This document shows, piece by piece, positions 34,333 to 48,412 of a stretch of 64,000 nucleotides of DNA. This DNA is from an uncultured Sphingomonadaceae bacterium (GTDB lineage: Bacteria > Pseudomonadota > Alphaproteobacteria > Sphingomonadales > Sphingomonadaceae), in NCBI GenBank assembly GCA_947503245.1, contig CANNCV010000001.1:929501-993500 (forward strand), written 5' to 3'. The notes below the pieces were generated by a model. That model saw nothing but the letters and a program-made list of their open reading frames with translations, did not search any database and was not told where the DNA came from. Positions within the stretch are counted from its first letter, which is position 1. Each line of letters begins with the position of its first letter. A program made the translations under genes and the position numbers.

Positions 34333-35028
34333 ATGGCTAAACTGACCAAAAAACAAAAAGAAATGGCCAAGCTGGACAGCGAAAAACTGTATAGCGTTGA
34401 TGATGCCATCAAAACCGTCAAAGAACTGGCGACAGCCAAATTTGACGAAACCATCGAAATCGCCATGAACTTGGGCGTCGATCCACGACACGCGGACCAA
34501 ATGGTTCGTGGTGTTGTGTCGCTGCCATCAGGTACAGGTAAAGACGTCAAAGTTGCCGTCTTTGCGCGTGGTGACAATGCTGACAAAGCGGTTGCTGCTG
34601 GTGCTGATAAAGTCGGCGCAGAAGATTTGATGGAAGATATGCAGGCAGGCAATCTGGATTATGACCGCGTCATCGCGACACCCGACATGATGGGCGTTGT
34701 TGGCCGTTTGGGTAAGACACTGGGCCCCAAAGGCCTGATGCCAAACCCCAAGCTGGGTACGGTTACTCCGAATGTTGAGCAGGCCATTAAAGACGCCAAA
34801 GGCGGCCAGGTTGAGTATCGCGTTGAAAAAGCCGGTATCATCCATAGCGGCATTGGCAAAGCCAGCTTCTCTGAAGGTGATTTGCGCAAAAACTTTGACA
34901 CGCTGGTTAATGCTGTAGTCAAAGCAAAGCCATCTGGCGCGAAGGGCAAATATGTCCGCAAAGTTTCGGTTAGCTCTTCAATGGGCCCTGGTCTGAAAAT
35001 TGATCTGGCAGAGATTGAAGGCGCATAA
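34333..35028 (+). CDS. rplA: Ribosomal protein L1
   Basis: 231-residue L1 of the ribosomal stalk. Features: [56 protein letters not shown], and a C-terminal [19 protein letters not shown]. In well-studied bacteria L1 represses its own rplKA transcript; whether a mimic of its rRNA site lies in the leader was not resolved. Terminator follows, so rplJ has a separate transcript. Confidence 0.97.
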   Translation: MAKLTKKQKEMAKLDSEKLYSVDDAIKTVKELATAKFDETIEIAMNLGVDPRHADQMVRGVVSLPSGTGKDVKVAVFARGDNADKAVAAGADKVGAEDLMEDMQAGNLDYDRVIATPDMMGVVGRLGKTLGPKGLMPNPKLGTVTPNVEQAIKDAKGGQVEYRVEKAGIIHSGIGKASFSEGDLRKNFDTLVNAVVKAKPSGAKGKYVRKVSVSSSMGPGLKIDLAEIEGA

Positions 35029-35055
35029 GCGCTTCAGCTTATAACCGTCGCATAG

Positions 35056-35095
35056 AAAAAGGGGCTGGAAGTTTATTCTTCCGGCCCCTTTTCTT
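35056..35095 (+). terminator. Terminator of secE-nusG-rplKA
   Basis: A ~16-bp stem AGAAAAAGGGGCTGGAAG against CTTCCGGCCCCTTTTCT (one T-G pair, one bulge), loop TTTATT, ending in TTTTCTTTT, 28 bases after the rplA stop. A strong intrinsic terminator. Confidence 0.88.
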
Positions 35096-35166
35096 TTGTG
35101 CCCATCTCTCCCCATGACCATTCAATACTGGTCATGGGGCTTACTCTTGATCAGAGCTGTTTATGG

Positions 35167-35934
35167 TTAGAAGCGTGCGCGCAAACCTATGCCTATGCCG
35201 AACGATTCAATGTCATCCTCAACATCGGCTGAAAACCCATCCGCGCCGCCTGCGACAAAACGCCGTTCAAAGTCCAAATCGCCGGTGCGGGTGTAACGTG
35301 CCTCAGCAAAGATATCGAAACGATCACTGGCTTTAACCGCTACGCCGATCTGGTTGCGGGATACAAAGCCTGTTTCACTGCCGAAAACGCCAAATGTCGG
35401 CGCCGTTGCCACACCATTATTGGGGAAATAGTTGATATTGGCGTCCACCACAGCGATGCCGATACTGCCGCCAAAATATGGGACAACTTTTTGGTCATCT
35501 GCCCAAACAATATCCGTTTGGAAGCCAGCAGTGAGCGTAAAATTGCTAATGTCACCGCCAAAGCTTTGGTCACCGCCATTAAAAGCCCCGCCGCCAACAT
35601 CGGCTTCAATATAACCTGCTTCCAGCTCGACACGGGTGTGCAGATATTTGATTAAACCATCATCAAAGTCATAACCAACGGCGCCGTTGATAGAAAAGCC
35701 AGTATCAAAATCCACATCGACAACGGCCGGGCCATCAACAACACCGGGTACACCGGCTTCGGGTGCCTGAATGCCGATAAAGTCACTGTCATTAAGGAAT
35801 TCTGCGCCAGCTTTAGCGGAGAGATAGAAGCCAGCATTTTCACCATCTTTGGCAAAAGCTGGCGCTGCGTGCATGGCTGTTGCAGCAACAAGCAAAAGAC
35901 CGGTGCTGGCGCGCATCATAATAGGTGTTTTCAT
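35167..35934 (-). CDS. Outer-membrane beta-barrel protein
   Basis: 255 residues with a signal peptide (LLLVAATAMHAAPAFA) and alternating amphipathic strands: GFYLSAKAGAEF, FSINGAVGYDF, TRVELEAGYIEADVGGG, NFTLTAGFQTDI, FDIFAEARYTRTGD, and a terminal IGLRARF ending in Phe. This fits an eight-strand OmpA/porin-family barrel. It stands opposite to the ribosomal genes between rplA and rplJ. Function unclear; it could be a small porin or adhesin. Confidence 0.85.
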   Translation of the reverse strand: MKTPIMMRASTGLLLVAATAMHAAPAFAKDGENAGFYLSAKAGAEFLNDSDFIGIQAPEAGVPGVVDGPAVVDVDFDTGFSINGAVGYDFDDGLIKYLHTRVELEAGYIEADVGGGAFNGGDQSFGGDISNFTLTAGFQTDIVWADDQKVVPYFGGSIGIAVVDANINYFPNNGVATAPTFGVFGSETGFVSRNQIGVAVKASDRFDIFAEARYTRTGDLDFERRFVAGGADGFSADVEDDIESFGIGIGLRARF

Positions 35935-36154
35935 GATTAGGGGAATATCCTTATATGTAATAGTAAAGGGGATGTCTTTGGTTCGCGTTTAGCGCGAGCT
36001 ACGTTACACTTTTTTCGGCCGATCGATTTTTGTCAGCAAAGCTAACGGCCGTGAAGGGAGTGGAAGTCCAACATTGTCATCCATCGAAATCGCAGTACAT
36101 TAATCCAGATTGATATTTAGATGATTATTTATGGTGTTTGAGGGAGTGACCATT

Positions 36155-36985
36155 ATGCGGGCTATATATTATATTTTGCTTTCTCTGGCGGCCATTTTGG
36201 CCGCGCACGATTCAGCCTTTTCGCAAACGGATGTTCTTTCAGATGACCAACAGGCGCAATTGCAAAAGGCATTGGAGCGCGGACAGAAAATTTATCTGCA
36301 TGACCAAGCAGCATGGCACACGACAGATGCTTTGCAGGAAATTGTGCCACGCAAACGCTGGGCTGAAATCCGCGGATGGATAGTGGATGTTGAAGAGCGC
36401 GGTTTTCGTGTGACATATTACGGCACAGATGAGCGAGGATATTATGGTATTTTCTCTGCCTTGTGGTCGCAAGACAATGGCGTTTCCGAGGGTGTGCTAA
36501 TTACCGATAAGTGGCCTGGTTTTTCAGCTAATCAGTTAAGGCGTATTGAGGCAATACAGGTTGCGCGGGAACAGTCACTAACACGCTGTGTCGAAGATCG
36601 ACCATTTAATGTGGTTGCCTTTCCTGACGAAGAACAGCCTGACCGCGATATAGTCTATTTGCTGTCACCCACACTCGAAACCAATAGCTATCCAGCGGGT
36701 AAACATTATCAATTGACGGTTGAGAAGGGCAAAATCGTGAGCCAGCGTGCGTTCACCAATAGCTGTTTGGTCCTAAGGAATAATACTGATCAGAAAGTGG
36801 CGGCGCTGTTCCTGACCCATTTACTTGACCCAGTCCCGACAGAAATCCATGCTTTTCTGGCATTATCGGCCCGTCAGCCAATTTATGTTAGCATTGCTGA
36901 ATTAGAAAAGATCTGGGTTATGGAGATTATTGGCGGAGAGCCAAGGGCGAGGCTGGTGGAAGTTTCTGACAAAGCCAAAAAGTAA
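36155..36985 (+). CDS. Secreted protein of unknown function
   Basis: 276 residues from ATG 36155 (GAGGGAG eleven bases upstream); an upstream ATG at 36131 would lengthen the N region. Hydrophobic signal IYYILLSLAAILAAHDSAFS. Mature part: YLHDQAAWHTTDALQEI, the Trp/Tyr-rich WAEIRGWIVDVEERGFRVTYYG, two Cys residues (CVEDRP, SCLVL) and a helical C-terminal half. I do not recognise the family. It lies between an outer-membrane barrel on the other strand and the rplJ leader. Confidence 0.7.
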   Translation: MRAIYYILLSLAAILAAHDSAFSQTDVLSDDQQAQLQKALERGQKIYLHDQAAWHTTDALQEIVPRKRWAEIRGWIVDVEERGFRVTYYGTDERGYYGIFSALWSQDNGVSEGVLITDKWPGFSANQLRRIEAIQVAREQSLTRCVEDRPFNVVAFPDEEQPDRDIVYLLSPTLETNSYPAGKHYQLTVEKGKIVSQRAFTNSCLVLRNNTDQKVAALFLTHLLDPVPTEIHAFLALSARQPIYVSIAELEKIWVMEIIGGEPRARLVEVSDKAKK

Positions 36986-37041
36986 TCTGTGAAGTTCAAT
37001 CTGTGCTGAGCGGAATTAAAACGTCTGATCGATGATATAGC

Positions 37042-37332
37042 TTGACATTATTGGGCTGCAGCTTAGGGACAGCCTCGAACATTGGACCTTTCCAATGATC
37101 ACCGTTCGAGACAGTTGGTGAAGGGATCTGCCTTTCTTAATTTCCAGCCGAGACGGGGATAGTTATTTTACGCAGTCATCTGCTTTATGCGTTGATTGCA
37201 TGGCCATGTTTTTGATTGGCCGATACTCCCCTCGAACATTTCGCCGCTATGCCGCCTTTGCGGGCTGTATAGCATTTGGATTTGGCCGCTCAGCGCTTCG
37301 TGCTGTGTGGTCATGAAATGAAGGAGAATGGT
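37042..37332 (+). promoter_or_regulatory. rplJ leader with L10-site-like hairpin and candidate promoter
   Basis: The 347-base gap after the secreted-protein gene. A -35-like TTGACA lies at 37042; a clear -10 is not seen. At 37074-37110 a hairpin forms: CTCGAAC pairs with GTTCGAG, enclosing ATTGGA/TCCAAT (loop CCTT) with a seven-base one-sided bulge GATCACC. Such a bulged double stem is the kind of fold expected for an L10/L7L12-binding leader. CCTCGAACATT recurs at 37230-37240, so GTTCGAG could pair with either copy. The remainder, to the ribosome-binding site AAGGAGAA (37321), shows nothing else. Confidence 0.5.
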
Positions 37333-37848
37333 ATGGACCGTTCGCAGAAAGAACAGGCAGTAGCCGATCTGAACGCAATTTTCTCCGGAGCCGGGGTTGT
37401 TGTTGTAACACGCAATCTGGGTCTCTCTGTTGCACAGTCAACAGAGCTTCGGAACAATATGCGTGATGCTGGTGCTGCTTATAAAGTTGCGAAAAACCGT
37501 CTGACCAAACGCGCAGCCGAAGGTACCGCTTATGCGGGTATTGCCGACATGCTGACAGGGCCTACGGCACTGGCAACATCGGATGATCCGGTTGCAGCAG
37601 CGAAAATCGTTGTCGAATTCGCCAAAGCCAATGACAGACTTGAAATTGTTGGTGGCTCAATGGGTGAGACAGTGTTGGACGTTGCTGGCGTGCAGGCTTT
37701 GGCAGCTTTGCCATCGCTGGACGAATTGCGCGGCAAGATTGTTGGTCTGGTGCAAGCACCTGCCACCAAACTGGCACAGATTGCACAAGCACCGGCTGGC
37801 CAACTGGCCCGCGTATTTGGCGCTTATGCAGCGAAAGAAGACGCATAA
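37333..37848 (+). CDS. rplJ: Ribosomal protein L10
   Basis: 171-residue stalk base that binds L7/L12 dimers. Start [17 protein letters not shown] at 37333, behind AAGGAGAA; the longer frame to 37276 lacks homology. RNA-binding N domain ([33 protein letters not shown]) and C-terminal L12-binding helix ([25 protein letters not shown]). Expected autoregulation with L12 at the leader before it. 55 bases before rplL. Confidence 0.97.
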   Translation: MDRSQKEQAVADLNAIFSGAGVVVVTRNLGLSVAQSTELRNNMRDAGAAYKVAKNRLTKRAAEGTAYAGIADMLTGPTALATSDDPVAAAKIVVEFAKANDRLEIVGGSMGETVLDVAGVQALAALPSLDELRGKIVGLVQAPATKLAQIAQAPAGQLARVFGAYAAKEDA

Positions 37849-37903
37849 AGCAATCCGTATTTTATCATTGATTTGAATTATTAGAATTTTGGAGTGAATA
37901 AAC

Positions 37904-38278
37904 ATGGCTGATATTGAAAAACTCGTCGAGCAGCTTTCTGAGCTGACCGTTTTGGAAGCTGCTGAGCTGTCTAAAGCATTGGAAGAAAAATGGGGCGTTT
38001 CTGCGTCTGCTGCGGTTGCTGTTGCAGCACCTGGCGGCGGCGGTGATGCACCGGCTGCTGAAGAGAAAGACGAATTTGACGTTGTTCTGACCGGCGACGG
38101 CGGCAAGAAAATCCAAGTGATTAAAGAAGTTCGTGCGATCACAGGTCTGGGTCTTGGCGAAGCCAAAGCTCTGGTTGAAGGCGCACCGAAGCCAGTTAAA
38201 GAAGGCGTCAACAAAGCTGAAGCCGAAGAAATTAAAGGCAAAATCGAAGCTGCAGGCGGTACCGTCGAGCTTAAATAA
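37904..38278 (+). CDS. rplL: Ribosomal protein L7/L12
   Basis: 124 residues. N-terminal dimerisation helices ([31 protein letters not shown]), an Ala/Gly hinge, then the C-terminal factor-binding domain ([39 protein letters not shown]). Recruits translational GTPases. A ribosome-binding site TTTTGGAGTGAAT precedes it. Terminator 40 bases after the stop, so rpoB is not simply read from here. Confidence 0.98.
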   Translation: MADIEKLVEQLSELTVLEAAELSKALEEKWGVSASAAVAVAAPGGGGDAPAAEEKDEFDVVLTGDGGKKIQVIKEVRAITGLGLGEAKALVEGAPKPVKEGVNKAEAEEIKGKIEAAGGTVELK

Positions 38279-38319
38279 GCCTTTTTTCCACATCGCTCCG
38301 GCGGTTGGAAATAGTTATT

Positions 38320-38356
38320 GCAAAGGGTGGTTATGCAGCAGCATGGCCACCCTTTT
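38320..38356 (+). terminator. Terminator of rplJ-rplL
   Basis: GCAAAGGGTGG pairs with CCACCCTTTTGC (stem of 8-11, loop of about 16) and ends in a TTTT at the 3' arm. It separates the ribosomal genes from the membrane protein/desaturase pair. Confidence 0.65.
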
Positions 38357-38429
38357 GCTATTTGAGGCTGGAGCGGCTTTATATTAACATCGATGTTAAT
38401 AAGCCTTTGCAGTTTTTATAATCGTGGTT

Positions 38430-38636
38430 ATGTTGTCTTACATGATCTGGACCATCAAAAATCTACTGCATTATATGCCGCTGCTGTTTGGCTTTGGCTT
38501 TTTCGGCCCGCTTTTTGCGCAGATTATGATGTTGGCCGGTTATGAGCAAATATTTGGCCTGTCGGTTTATTGGCCAGCAATAGCTCTTGGCGGAGCATGG
38601 GGTGTATTCGCGCAGATAAAGGGGCGCTGGATATGA
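38430..38636 (+). CDS. Small two-span membrane protein
   Basis: 68 residues from ATG 38430 (GTG 38424 and ATG 38442 are alternatives). Two hydrophobic segments (YMPLLFGFGFFGPLFAQIMMLAG and WPAIALGGAWGVFAQI) and a short basic tail KGRW. No family recognised. Its TGA overlaps the desaturase ATG as ATGA, showing it is a real coupled gene. Probably assists or anchors the desaturase. Confidence 0.7.
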   Translation: MLSYMIWTIKNLLHYMPLLFGFGFFGPLFAQIMMLAGYEQIFGLSVYWPAIALGGAWGVFAQIKGRWI

Positions 38637-39502
38637 CAGAGCGCGAGTGGAGACGCACTGAGCTAGCGATCGCCCGCAAATATGCTGACCGTTTACCGTG
38701 GGAAGCGGTTATATGGGGGTTGGGCAATCTGGCTATATGGCTGTCCCTCTGGCCATTGGTTTTCTTGGGCATCATGCCCTTATGGTTGGCCTTTCCAATC
38801 GCCACATTAAATGTCGCCTTATGTTATTTGCCAAGCCATGAAGCGCAGCACGATATTATTGGCCGGCCAGGGACAAAATGGCGCTGGCTTAATGAACTGG
38901 TTGGCCATCTCTCTACTATTCCCTTGGTGCTGCCTTATCGTGTGGCGAAACTTACCCATTTGGAGCATCATAAACACGCCAATGATCCGGCGCGTGACCC
39001 CGACCATGCCAATGCCAATGTCAGCGGTCGATGGAATGCGATCATCAATTCTATACGCACGCGCCAGCCGGGCGTGGATGATGCTGGCTTTAACGGTTAT
39101 GCCAAGGTGTTGGAGCGGATTGGGCGACCAGATGCTATTCTGGACGGGGCCATCTATACATTGTTCTTTTACGGACTGCATATCGGGCTGGCGCTTAGCG
39201 GTTATGCGTTGGAGGCGGCTTTGCTATGGTGGCTGCCGCGGCATATAGGCTCCACCTATATTGTGTTTTTTCTCAGCTGGGCACCGCACCAGCCCGCGGA
39301 CAAAACCGGCCGTTACCGCGATACCAAGGCATTTCGCAGCCGGGTCGGCAATATCCTATCAATGGGTATGCAATATCACATCATCCACCATCTCTACCCC
39401 TATATTCCGCTGACCGACACGCCAGCAGCCTATTGGGAAATGCGCGACATATTGGATGCGCGTGGATGTGACGTCGGGCAGTTGCCGTCAGAGCAAAGCT
39501 GA
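38633..39502 (+). CDS. Membrane di-iron fatty-acid desaturase/carotenoid hydroxylase family
   Basis: 289 residues. Histidine boxes: HEAQHD (H-x3-H), HLEHHKH (H-x2-HH) and HIIHHLYP (H-x2-HH), plus a conserved HQPADKTGRYRDTKAF before the third. Several transmembrane helices surround them. Such proteins use two irons and O2 to desaturate or hydroxylate lipids; the third-box context resembles CrtR-type carotenoid hydroxylases, plausible for pigmented sphingomonads, but fatty-acid activity is equally possible. Start 38633 rather than 38570 because of the ATGA overlap with the small gene. Confidence 0.88.
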   Translation: MTEREWRRTELAIARKYADRLPWEAVIWGLGNLAIWLSLWPLVFLGIMPLWLAFPIATLNVALCYLPSHEAQHDIIGRPGTKWRWLNELVGHLSTIPLVLPYRVAKLTHLEHHKHANDPARDPDHANANVSGRWNAIINSIRTRQPGVDDAGFNGYAKVLERIGRPDAILDGAIYTLFFYGLHIGLALSGYALEAALLWWLPRHIGSTYIVFFLSWAPHQPADKTGRYRDTKAFRSRVGNILSMGMQYHIIHHLYPYIPLTDTPAAYWEMRDILDARGCDVGQLPSEQS

Positions 39503-39570
39503 ATTCTATATAATGGCGCAGAAATAAGCGCGCAGCCAGCGCCTTGCAAAAACCAATAGCGACAGGCGGC

Positions 39571-39598
39571 TTGACGGGAATCCAACAGCGCCTTATAT
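39571..39598 (+). promoter_or_regulatory. Candidate rpoBC promoter
   Basis: TTGACG (39571-39576) and TTATAT (39593-39598) are 16 bases apart in the 304-base gap between the desaturase gene and rpoB. The rplL terminator makes a separate rpoB promoter necessary. Transcripts would carry a ~200-base leader that includes the hairpin at 39684. Confidence 0.55.
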
Positions 39599-39683
39599 CG
39601 CTGACAACATCAGTCTATCGAGACAAATCTGTTTTTGCGCGGAACGGATATGAAGAATGATAGGCTGACTTTCACATGACGCG

Positions 39684-39723
39684 AAGCTGCGGCCTCTAAA
39701 CACAGGGGATACCGCGGCTTTTT
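39684..39723 (+). terminator. Terminator-like hairpin in the rpoB leader
   Basis: AAGCTGCGG (39684-39692) pairs with CCGCGGCTT (39712-39720) with one G-T pair; the loop adds CCTC/GGGG. TTTTT follows at 39719-39723. It has terminator form but lies between the candidate promoter and rpoB, so it may act as an attenuator. It could instead end the desaturase transcript, with rpoB starting after it. Confidence 0.55.
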
Positions 39724-39806
39724 GTCGTTTGGCGCGTGTGCAAAGATGGTGTTTGGGTGGTCAATCCAAATGCTTTGAAAGTAAATTTTTGAGGACGACT
39801 CATATT

Positions 39807-42800
39807 ATGGCAAGCAAGGCGAAATCACCGGCTGAGAAGCTGATTCCCACCGCAAAGAAGCGTATCCGTAAAATCTTCGGCGATATTCACGAAGTTATTG
39901 ATATGCCAAACCTCATTGAGGTGCAGCGTGAGAGCTATGAGCAGTTTTTGCGGTCTGATCCATCAATCGGTTATGTTTCCGGTCTGGAAAAAACATTGCG
40001 CAGTGTTTTCCCGATCCGTGACTTTGCTGGTTCTGCGGAGCTGGACTTTGTGCATTATGAGCTGGAAGACCCGAAATATGATACGCAGGAATGTCGTCAA
40101 CGCGGCATAACCTATGCGGCACCAATGAAGGTGACGCTGCGCTTAATCGTCTTTGAAGTCGATACTGAGACAGAGACGCGCTCCGTTCTCGATATTAAAG
40201 AGCAAGACGTTTATATGGGCGATATGCCGCTCATGACGCATAATGGTACTTTTATCATCAATGGTACTGAGCGCGTTATCGTCAGCCAGATGCACCGTTC
40301 TCCGGGCGTTTTGTTTGACCATGATCGCGGCAAAACACACGCTTCTGGCAAATTCCTCTTCGCTGCGCGGGTTATTCCTTATCGCGGTTCGTGGCTGGAT
40401 TTTGAATTTGACGCAAAAGACATCGTTAATGTGCGTATCGACCGTAAGCGTAAGCTGCCTGTTACGGCGCTGCTTTATGCGCTTGATATGGATTCAGAAG
40501 AAATTCTGGATTACTTCTATGACAAGATCACTTTTGCCCGTTCCAACACCAAGCAGGGCGAGGGCTGGAAAATCCCATTCGCGCCTGAGCAGTGGCGCGG
40601 TCAGAAGCCGACATTTGATATAATTGATGCTGATAGCGGCGAAATCGTCTTCGCGCTGGGTCAGAAGATTACACCGCGCGGTGCCAAAAAAGCCGAAAAA
40701 GATGGTTTGAAGAACCTGTTGATCCCGACTGACGAGATTTATGGCCGTTATTCCGCGCATGATCTCATCAATGAGAAAACGGGTGAGATCTATATTGAGG
40801 CAGGCGAAGAAGTTAGTGCCGAGAATTTAGAAAAGCTCGATAAGGCCGGCATAGAATCGATTGAATTGCTGGATATTGACCATGTCACCACTGGTGCATG
40901 GATCCGCAATACATTGGCCGTCGATAAATCTGAGCATCGCGATATGGGTCTTGATGCCATTTACCGCGTGATGCGTCCGGGCGAGCCACCAACCCGTGAG
41001 ACCGCTGATGCACTGTTTGAAGGTCTGTTCTTCGATTCGGAGCGTTACGATCTGTCCGCAGTTGGCCGTGTGAAACTGAACATGCGTCTGGACCTTGATG
41101 CGCCAGACACGCACACCACGCTGCGCAAAGAAGATATTTTGACCGTTGTTAAAACACTTGTTGATCTGAAAGACGGCAAGGGCGAGGTTGATGATATTGA
41201 TAACCTTGGCAACCGCCGCGTTCGCTCGGTTGGTGAGCTGCTGGAAAACCAATATCGTGTTGGCCTGCTGCGCATGGAGCGTGCGGTTAAAGAGCGTATG
41301 TCCAGTGTCGATGTTTCGACCGTCATGCCCAATGATTTGATTAACGCTAAGCCAGCTGTTGCTGCTGTGCGTGAATTTTTTGGTTCATCGCAGCTGTCGC
41401 AGTTTATGGATCAGACCAACCCATTGTCTGAAGTCACACACAAACGCCGTGTTTCTGCTCTCGGGCCCGGTGGTCTGACACGTGAACGCGCAGGTTTTGA
41501 AGTGCGTGACGTTCACCCAACCCATTATGGCCGTATCTGCCCGATTGAAACGCCGGAAGGCCCGAACATTGGTCTGATTAACTCGCTGGCATCGTTCAGC
41601 CGGGTAAACAAATATGGCTTTATCGAAACGCCATATCGTGTTGTCAAAGACGGTAAGGTCAGCGAAGAGGTTGTTTATCTCTCCGCTATGGAAGAGCAAA
41701 AGCACACTGTCGCGCAGGCCAATGCTGAGCTGACCGAAGATGGCGCTTTTGTAGAGGAGTTTGTGTCCTCGCGTGAAGCAGGCGAATTTTTGATCGCACC
41801 GCGCGAGTCCATCACATTGATGGACGTGTCGCCAAAGCAGCTGGTTTCGGTTGCGGCATCGCTTATTCCGTTCCTGGAAAATGATGACGCCAACCGCGCG
41901 CTTATGGGCTCGAACATGCAACGTCAGGCTGTGCCTTTGGTGAAAGCCGAAGCGCCGTTTGTTGGAACCGGCATGGAAGCCACAGTGGCCAGCGATTCCG
42001 GCGCAGCGATTACCGCCAAGCGCGCTGGCATTGTCGATCAGGTTGATGCAACGCGGATCGTTTTGCGGGCAACGGGTGAAGTTGATGCGGGTAAATCCGG
42101 CGTTGATATTTACCGCTTGCAGAAATTCCAGCGTTCGAACCAGAACACATGTATCAACCAGCGTCCTTTGGTGAAGGTTGGTGACATTATTCAGGAAGGC
42201 GATATCCTTGCTGACGGTCCATCGACCGATCTGGGTGAATTGGCACTGGGCAAAAACAGCCTCGTCGCCTTCATGCCTTGGAATGGTTATAACTATGAGG
42301 ATTCCATCCTGATTTCCGAGCGGATTGTGAAAGACGATGTCTTCACCTCGATCCACATTGAGGAATTTGAGGTTATGGCCCGCGATACCAAATTGGGGCC
42401 AGAGGATATCACTCGCGACATTCCGAATGTCGGTGAGGAAGCACTGCGCAACCTCGACGAAGCGGGCATTGTCTATATCGGTGCAGAAGTGCATCCTGGT
42501 GACATTTTGGTTGGTAAGATCACGCCAAAAGGCGAAAGCCCGATGACACCGGAAGAGAAATTGCTGCGCGCTATCTTTGGTGAGAAAGCCTCTGATGTGC
42601 GTGATACGTCTCTGAAACTGCCGCCAGGTGTTGCTGGTACAGTTGTTGAAGTGCGCGTTTTCAACCGCCACGGCATCGACAAAGATGAGCGGGCACTGAC
42701 CATTGAGCGTGAAGAGATTGAGCGTCTGGCAAAAGACCGCGAAGATGAGCGCGCTATTTTGAACCGCGCGACATATAACCGTCTGCGCGAAATGCTGGTC

Positions 42801-43997
42801 GGTCAGGTCGCTACAGGCGCACCGAAAGGCTTCAAGAAAGGCGACGAGATTACGTTGGAAAATCTTGAAGAAGTCGAGCGTCATGAATGGTGGAAGTTCG
42901 CTGTTGCGGATGACGCGCGTCAGGCTGATCTGGAAGCGGTTAAAGTACAATATGACGATGCCGTCACATTGATCACTGAACGTTTCGATGATCGCCGTGA
43001 CAAGCTGGAGCGTGGTGACGAATTGGCACCGGGTGTTCTGAAAATGGTCAAAGTGTTTGTGGCGGTGAAGCGCAAGCTGCAACCGGGCGATAAAATGGCC
43101 GGACGTCACGGTAACAAAGGTGTTATCTCACGCATCTTGCCGCAGGAGGACATGCCATTCCTTGAGGACGGCACGCCGGTTGACATTGTGCTCAACCCGC
43201 TGGGTGTTCCATCGCGGATGAACGTCGGGCAGATTTTTGAAACCCATTTGGGCTGGGCCGCACGTGGTCTGGGTCAACAGGTTACCAAGGCTCTGGAAGA
43301 ATGGCGTGAAGCCAATCCTGATCCAGAGGCAGCGAGCCCGCCTGATGCAGTGAAAGATCGTTTAAAAACGATTTACGGCCCACAATATCATGATGATATT
43401 GACCGCCGTGATACGGAATCAGTCGTTGAACTGGCAGGCAATTTGAAAAACGGCGTTCCTATGGGGACACCGGTATTTGATGGCGCGCGTGAGGCTGATG
43501 TCTCTGATATGCTGGAACTTGCTGGTTTGGACACATCGGGTCAGGTTGATCTTTATGATGGCCGGACAGGTGATCGCTTCGACCGTAAGGTGACCGTGGG
43601 CTATATCTATATGCTCAAATTGCACCACTTGGTTGATGATAAGATTCACGCCCGTTCAATCGGTCCCTATTCGCTTGTCACGCAGCAACCACTGGGCGGT
43701 AAAGCGCAATTTGGTGGTCAGCGCTTTGGTGAGATGGAGGTCTGGGCACTGCAAGCCTATGGCGCTGCATACACATTGCAGGAAATGCTCACCGTCAAGT
43801 CCGATGATGTTGTCGGCCGGACCAAGGTGTATGAAGCCATTGTGAAGGGTGATGATACGTTTGAGGCCGGTATTCCGGAAAGCTTTAACGTTCTTGTCAA
43901 AGAAATGCGTTCACTGGGTCTCGATGTCGAGCTGAAGTCTTATGACACGCCTGACGATGAAGACGGTCCGGATGCGCTGCCTGAAGCTGCGGAGTAA
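39807..43997 (+). CDS. rpoB: RNA polymerase beta subunit
   Basis: 1396 residues, start [11 protein letters not shown] (39807, behind GAGGACG); the 26-codon longer frame is not homologous. The rifampicin region [30 protein letters not shown] has the sensitive-type Asp, His and Ser. Further: [40 protein letters not shown], and C-terminal [19 protein letters not shown]. Beta catalytic half of RNA polymerase. Gap to rpoC is 91 bases. Confidence 0.99.
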   Translation: MASKAKSPAEKLIPTAKKRIRKIFGDIHEVIDMPNLIEVQRESYEQFLRSDPSIGYVSGLEKTLRSVFPIRDFAGSAELDFVHYELEDPKYDTQECRQRGITYAAPMKVTLRLIVFEVDTETETRSVLDIKEQDVYMGDMPLMTHNGTFIINGTERVIVSQMHRSPGVLFDHDRGKTHASGKFLFAARVIPYRGSWLDFEFDAKDIVNVRIDRKRKLPVTALLYALDMDSEEILDYFYDKITFARSNTKQGEGWKIPFAPEQWRGQKPTFDIIDADSGEIVFALGQKITPRGAKKAEKDGLKNLLIPTDEIYGRYSAHDLINEKTGEIYIEAGEEVSAENLEKLDKAGIESIELLDIDHVTTGAWIRNTLAVDKSEHRDMGLDAIYRVMRPGEPPTRETADALFEGLFFDSERYDLSAVGRVKLNMRLDLDAPDTHTTLRKEDILTVVKTLVDLKDGKGEVDDIDNLGNRRVRSVGELLENQYRVGLLRMERAVKERMSSVDVSTVMPNDLINAKPAVAAVREFFGSSQLSQFMDQTNPLSEVTHKRRVSALGPGGLTRERAGFEVRDVHPTHYGRICPIETPEGPNIGLINSLASFSRVNKYGFIETPYRVVKDGKVSEEVVYLSAMEEQKHTVAQANAELTEDGAFVEEFVSSREAGEFLIAPRESITLMDVSPKQLVSVAASLIPFLENDDANRALMGSNMQRQAVPLVKAEAPFVGTGMEATVASDSGAAITAKRAGIVDQVDATRIVLRATGEVDAGKSGVDIYRLQKFQRSNQNTCINQRPLVKVGDIIQEGDILADGPSTDLGELALGKNSLVAFMPWNGYNYEDSILISERIVKDDVFTSIHIEEFEVMARDTKLGPEDITRDIPNVGEEALRNLDEAGIVYIGAEVHPGDILVGKITPKGESPMTPEEKLLRAIFGEKASDVRDTSLKLPPGVAGTVVEVRVFNRHGIDKDERALTIEREEIERLAKDREDERAILNRATYNRLREMLVGQVATGAPKGFKKGDEITLENLEEVERHEWWKFAVADDARQADLEAVKVQYDDAVTLITERFDDRRDKLERGDELAPGVLKMVKVFVAVKRKLQPGDKMAGRHGNKGVISRILPQEDMPFLEDGTPVDIVLNPLGVPSRMNVGQIFETHLGWAARGLGQQVTKALEEWREANPDPEAASPPDAVKDRLKTIYGPQYHDDIDRRDTESVVELAGNLKNGVPMGTPVFDGAREADVSDMLELAGLDTSGQVDLYDGRTGDRFDRKVTVGYIYMLKLHHLVDDKIHARSIGPYSLVTQQPLGGKAQFGGQRFGEMEVWALQAYGAAYTLQEMLTVKSDDVVGRTKVYEAIVKGDDTFEAGIPESFNVLVKEMRSLGLDVELKSYDTPDDEDGPDALPEAAE

Positions 43998-44088
43998 TAT
44001 TGAATGTCGATAGGGTGGGGCTATTGCGGCTTCGCCCGTCAACCAGAGACATAGTTTGACGGGGCGGCGGCCCTGATAAGGAAAAACA

Positions 44089-48267
<4,179 letters not shown>

Positions 48268-48325
48268 ATCTGCCATTCTCTATCGGCTGGCTTTTCTCGG
48301 AAATGTCAGCCCAGATAGCAGCATA

Positions 48326-48366
48326 AATAAAGCCCCGTTGGAGCGATCCGACGGGGCTTTATTATT
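48326..48366 (+). terminator. Terminator of rpoBC
   Basis: AATAAAGCCCCGTTGGA pairs almost perfectly with TCCGACGGGGCTTTATT around a GCGA loop, 60 bases after the rpoC stop, with T-rich sequence after it. The stem also reads well on the minus strand toward the next convergent gene (stop at 48413). Confidence 0.88.
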
Positions 48367-48412
48367 TGGCTTTAAGTATTTGCATTCCTAGGCGGTTGGG
48401 TCGCCTTTGTTA

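Noticed and set aside
41385-43109. 574-codon open frame antisense to rpoB
   Set aside because: It is an antisense frame over a highly conserved gene, with no signal peptide, family motif or ribosome-binding site; codon bias of rpoB explains it.
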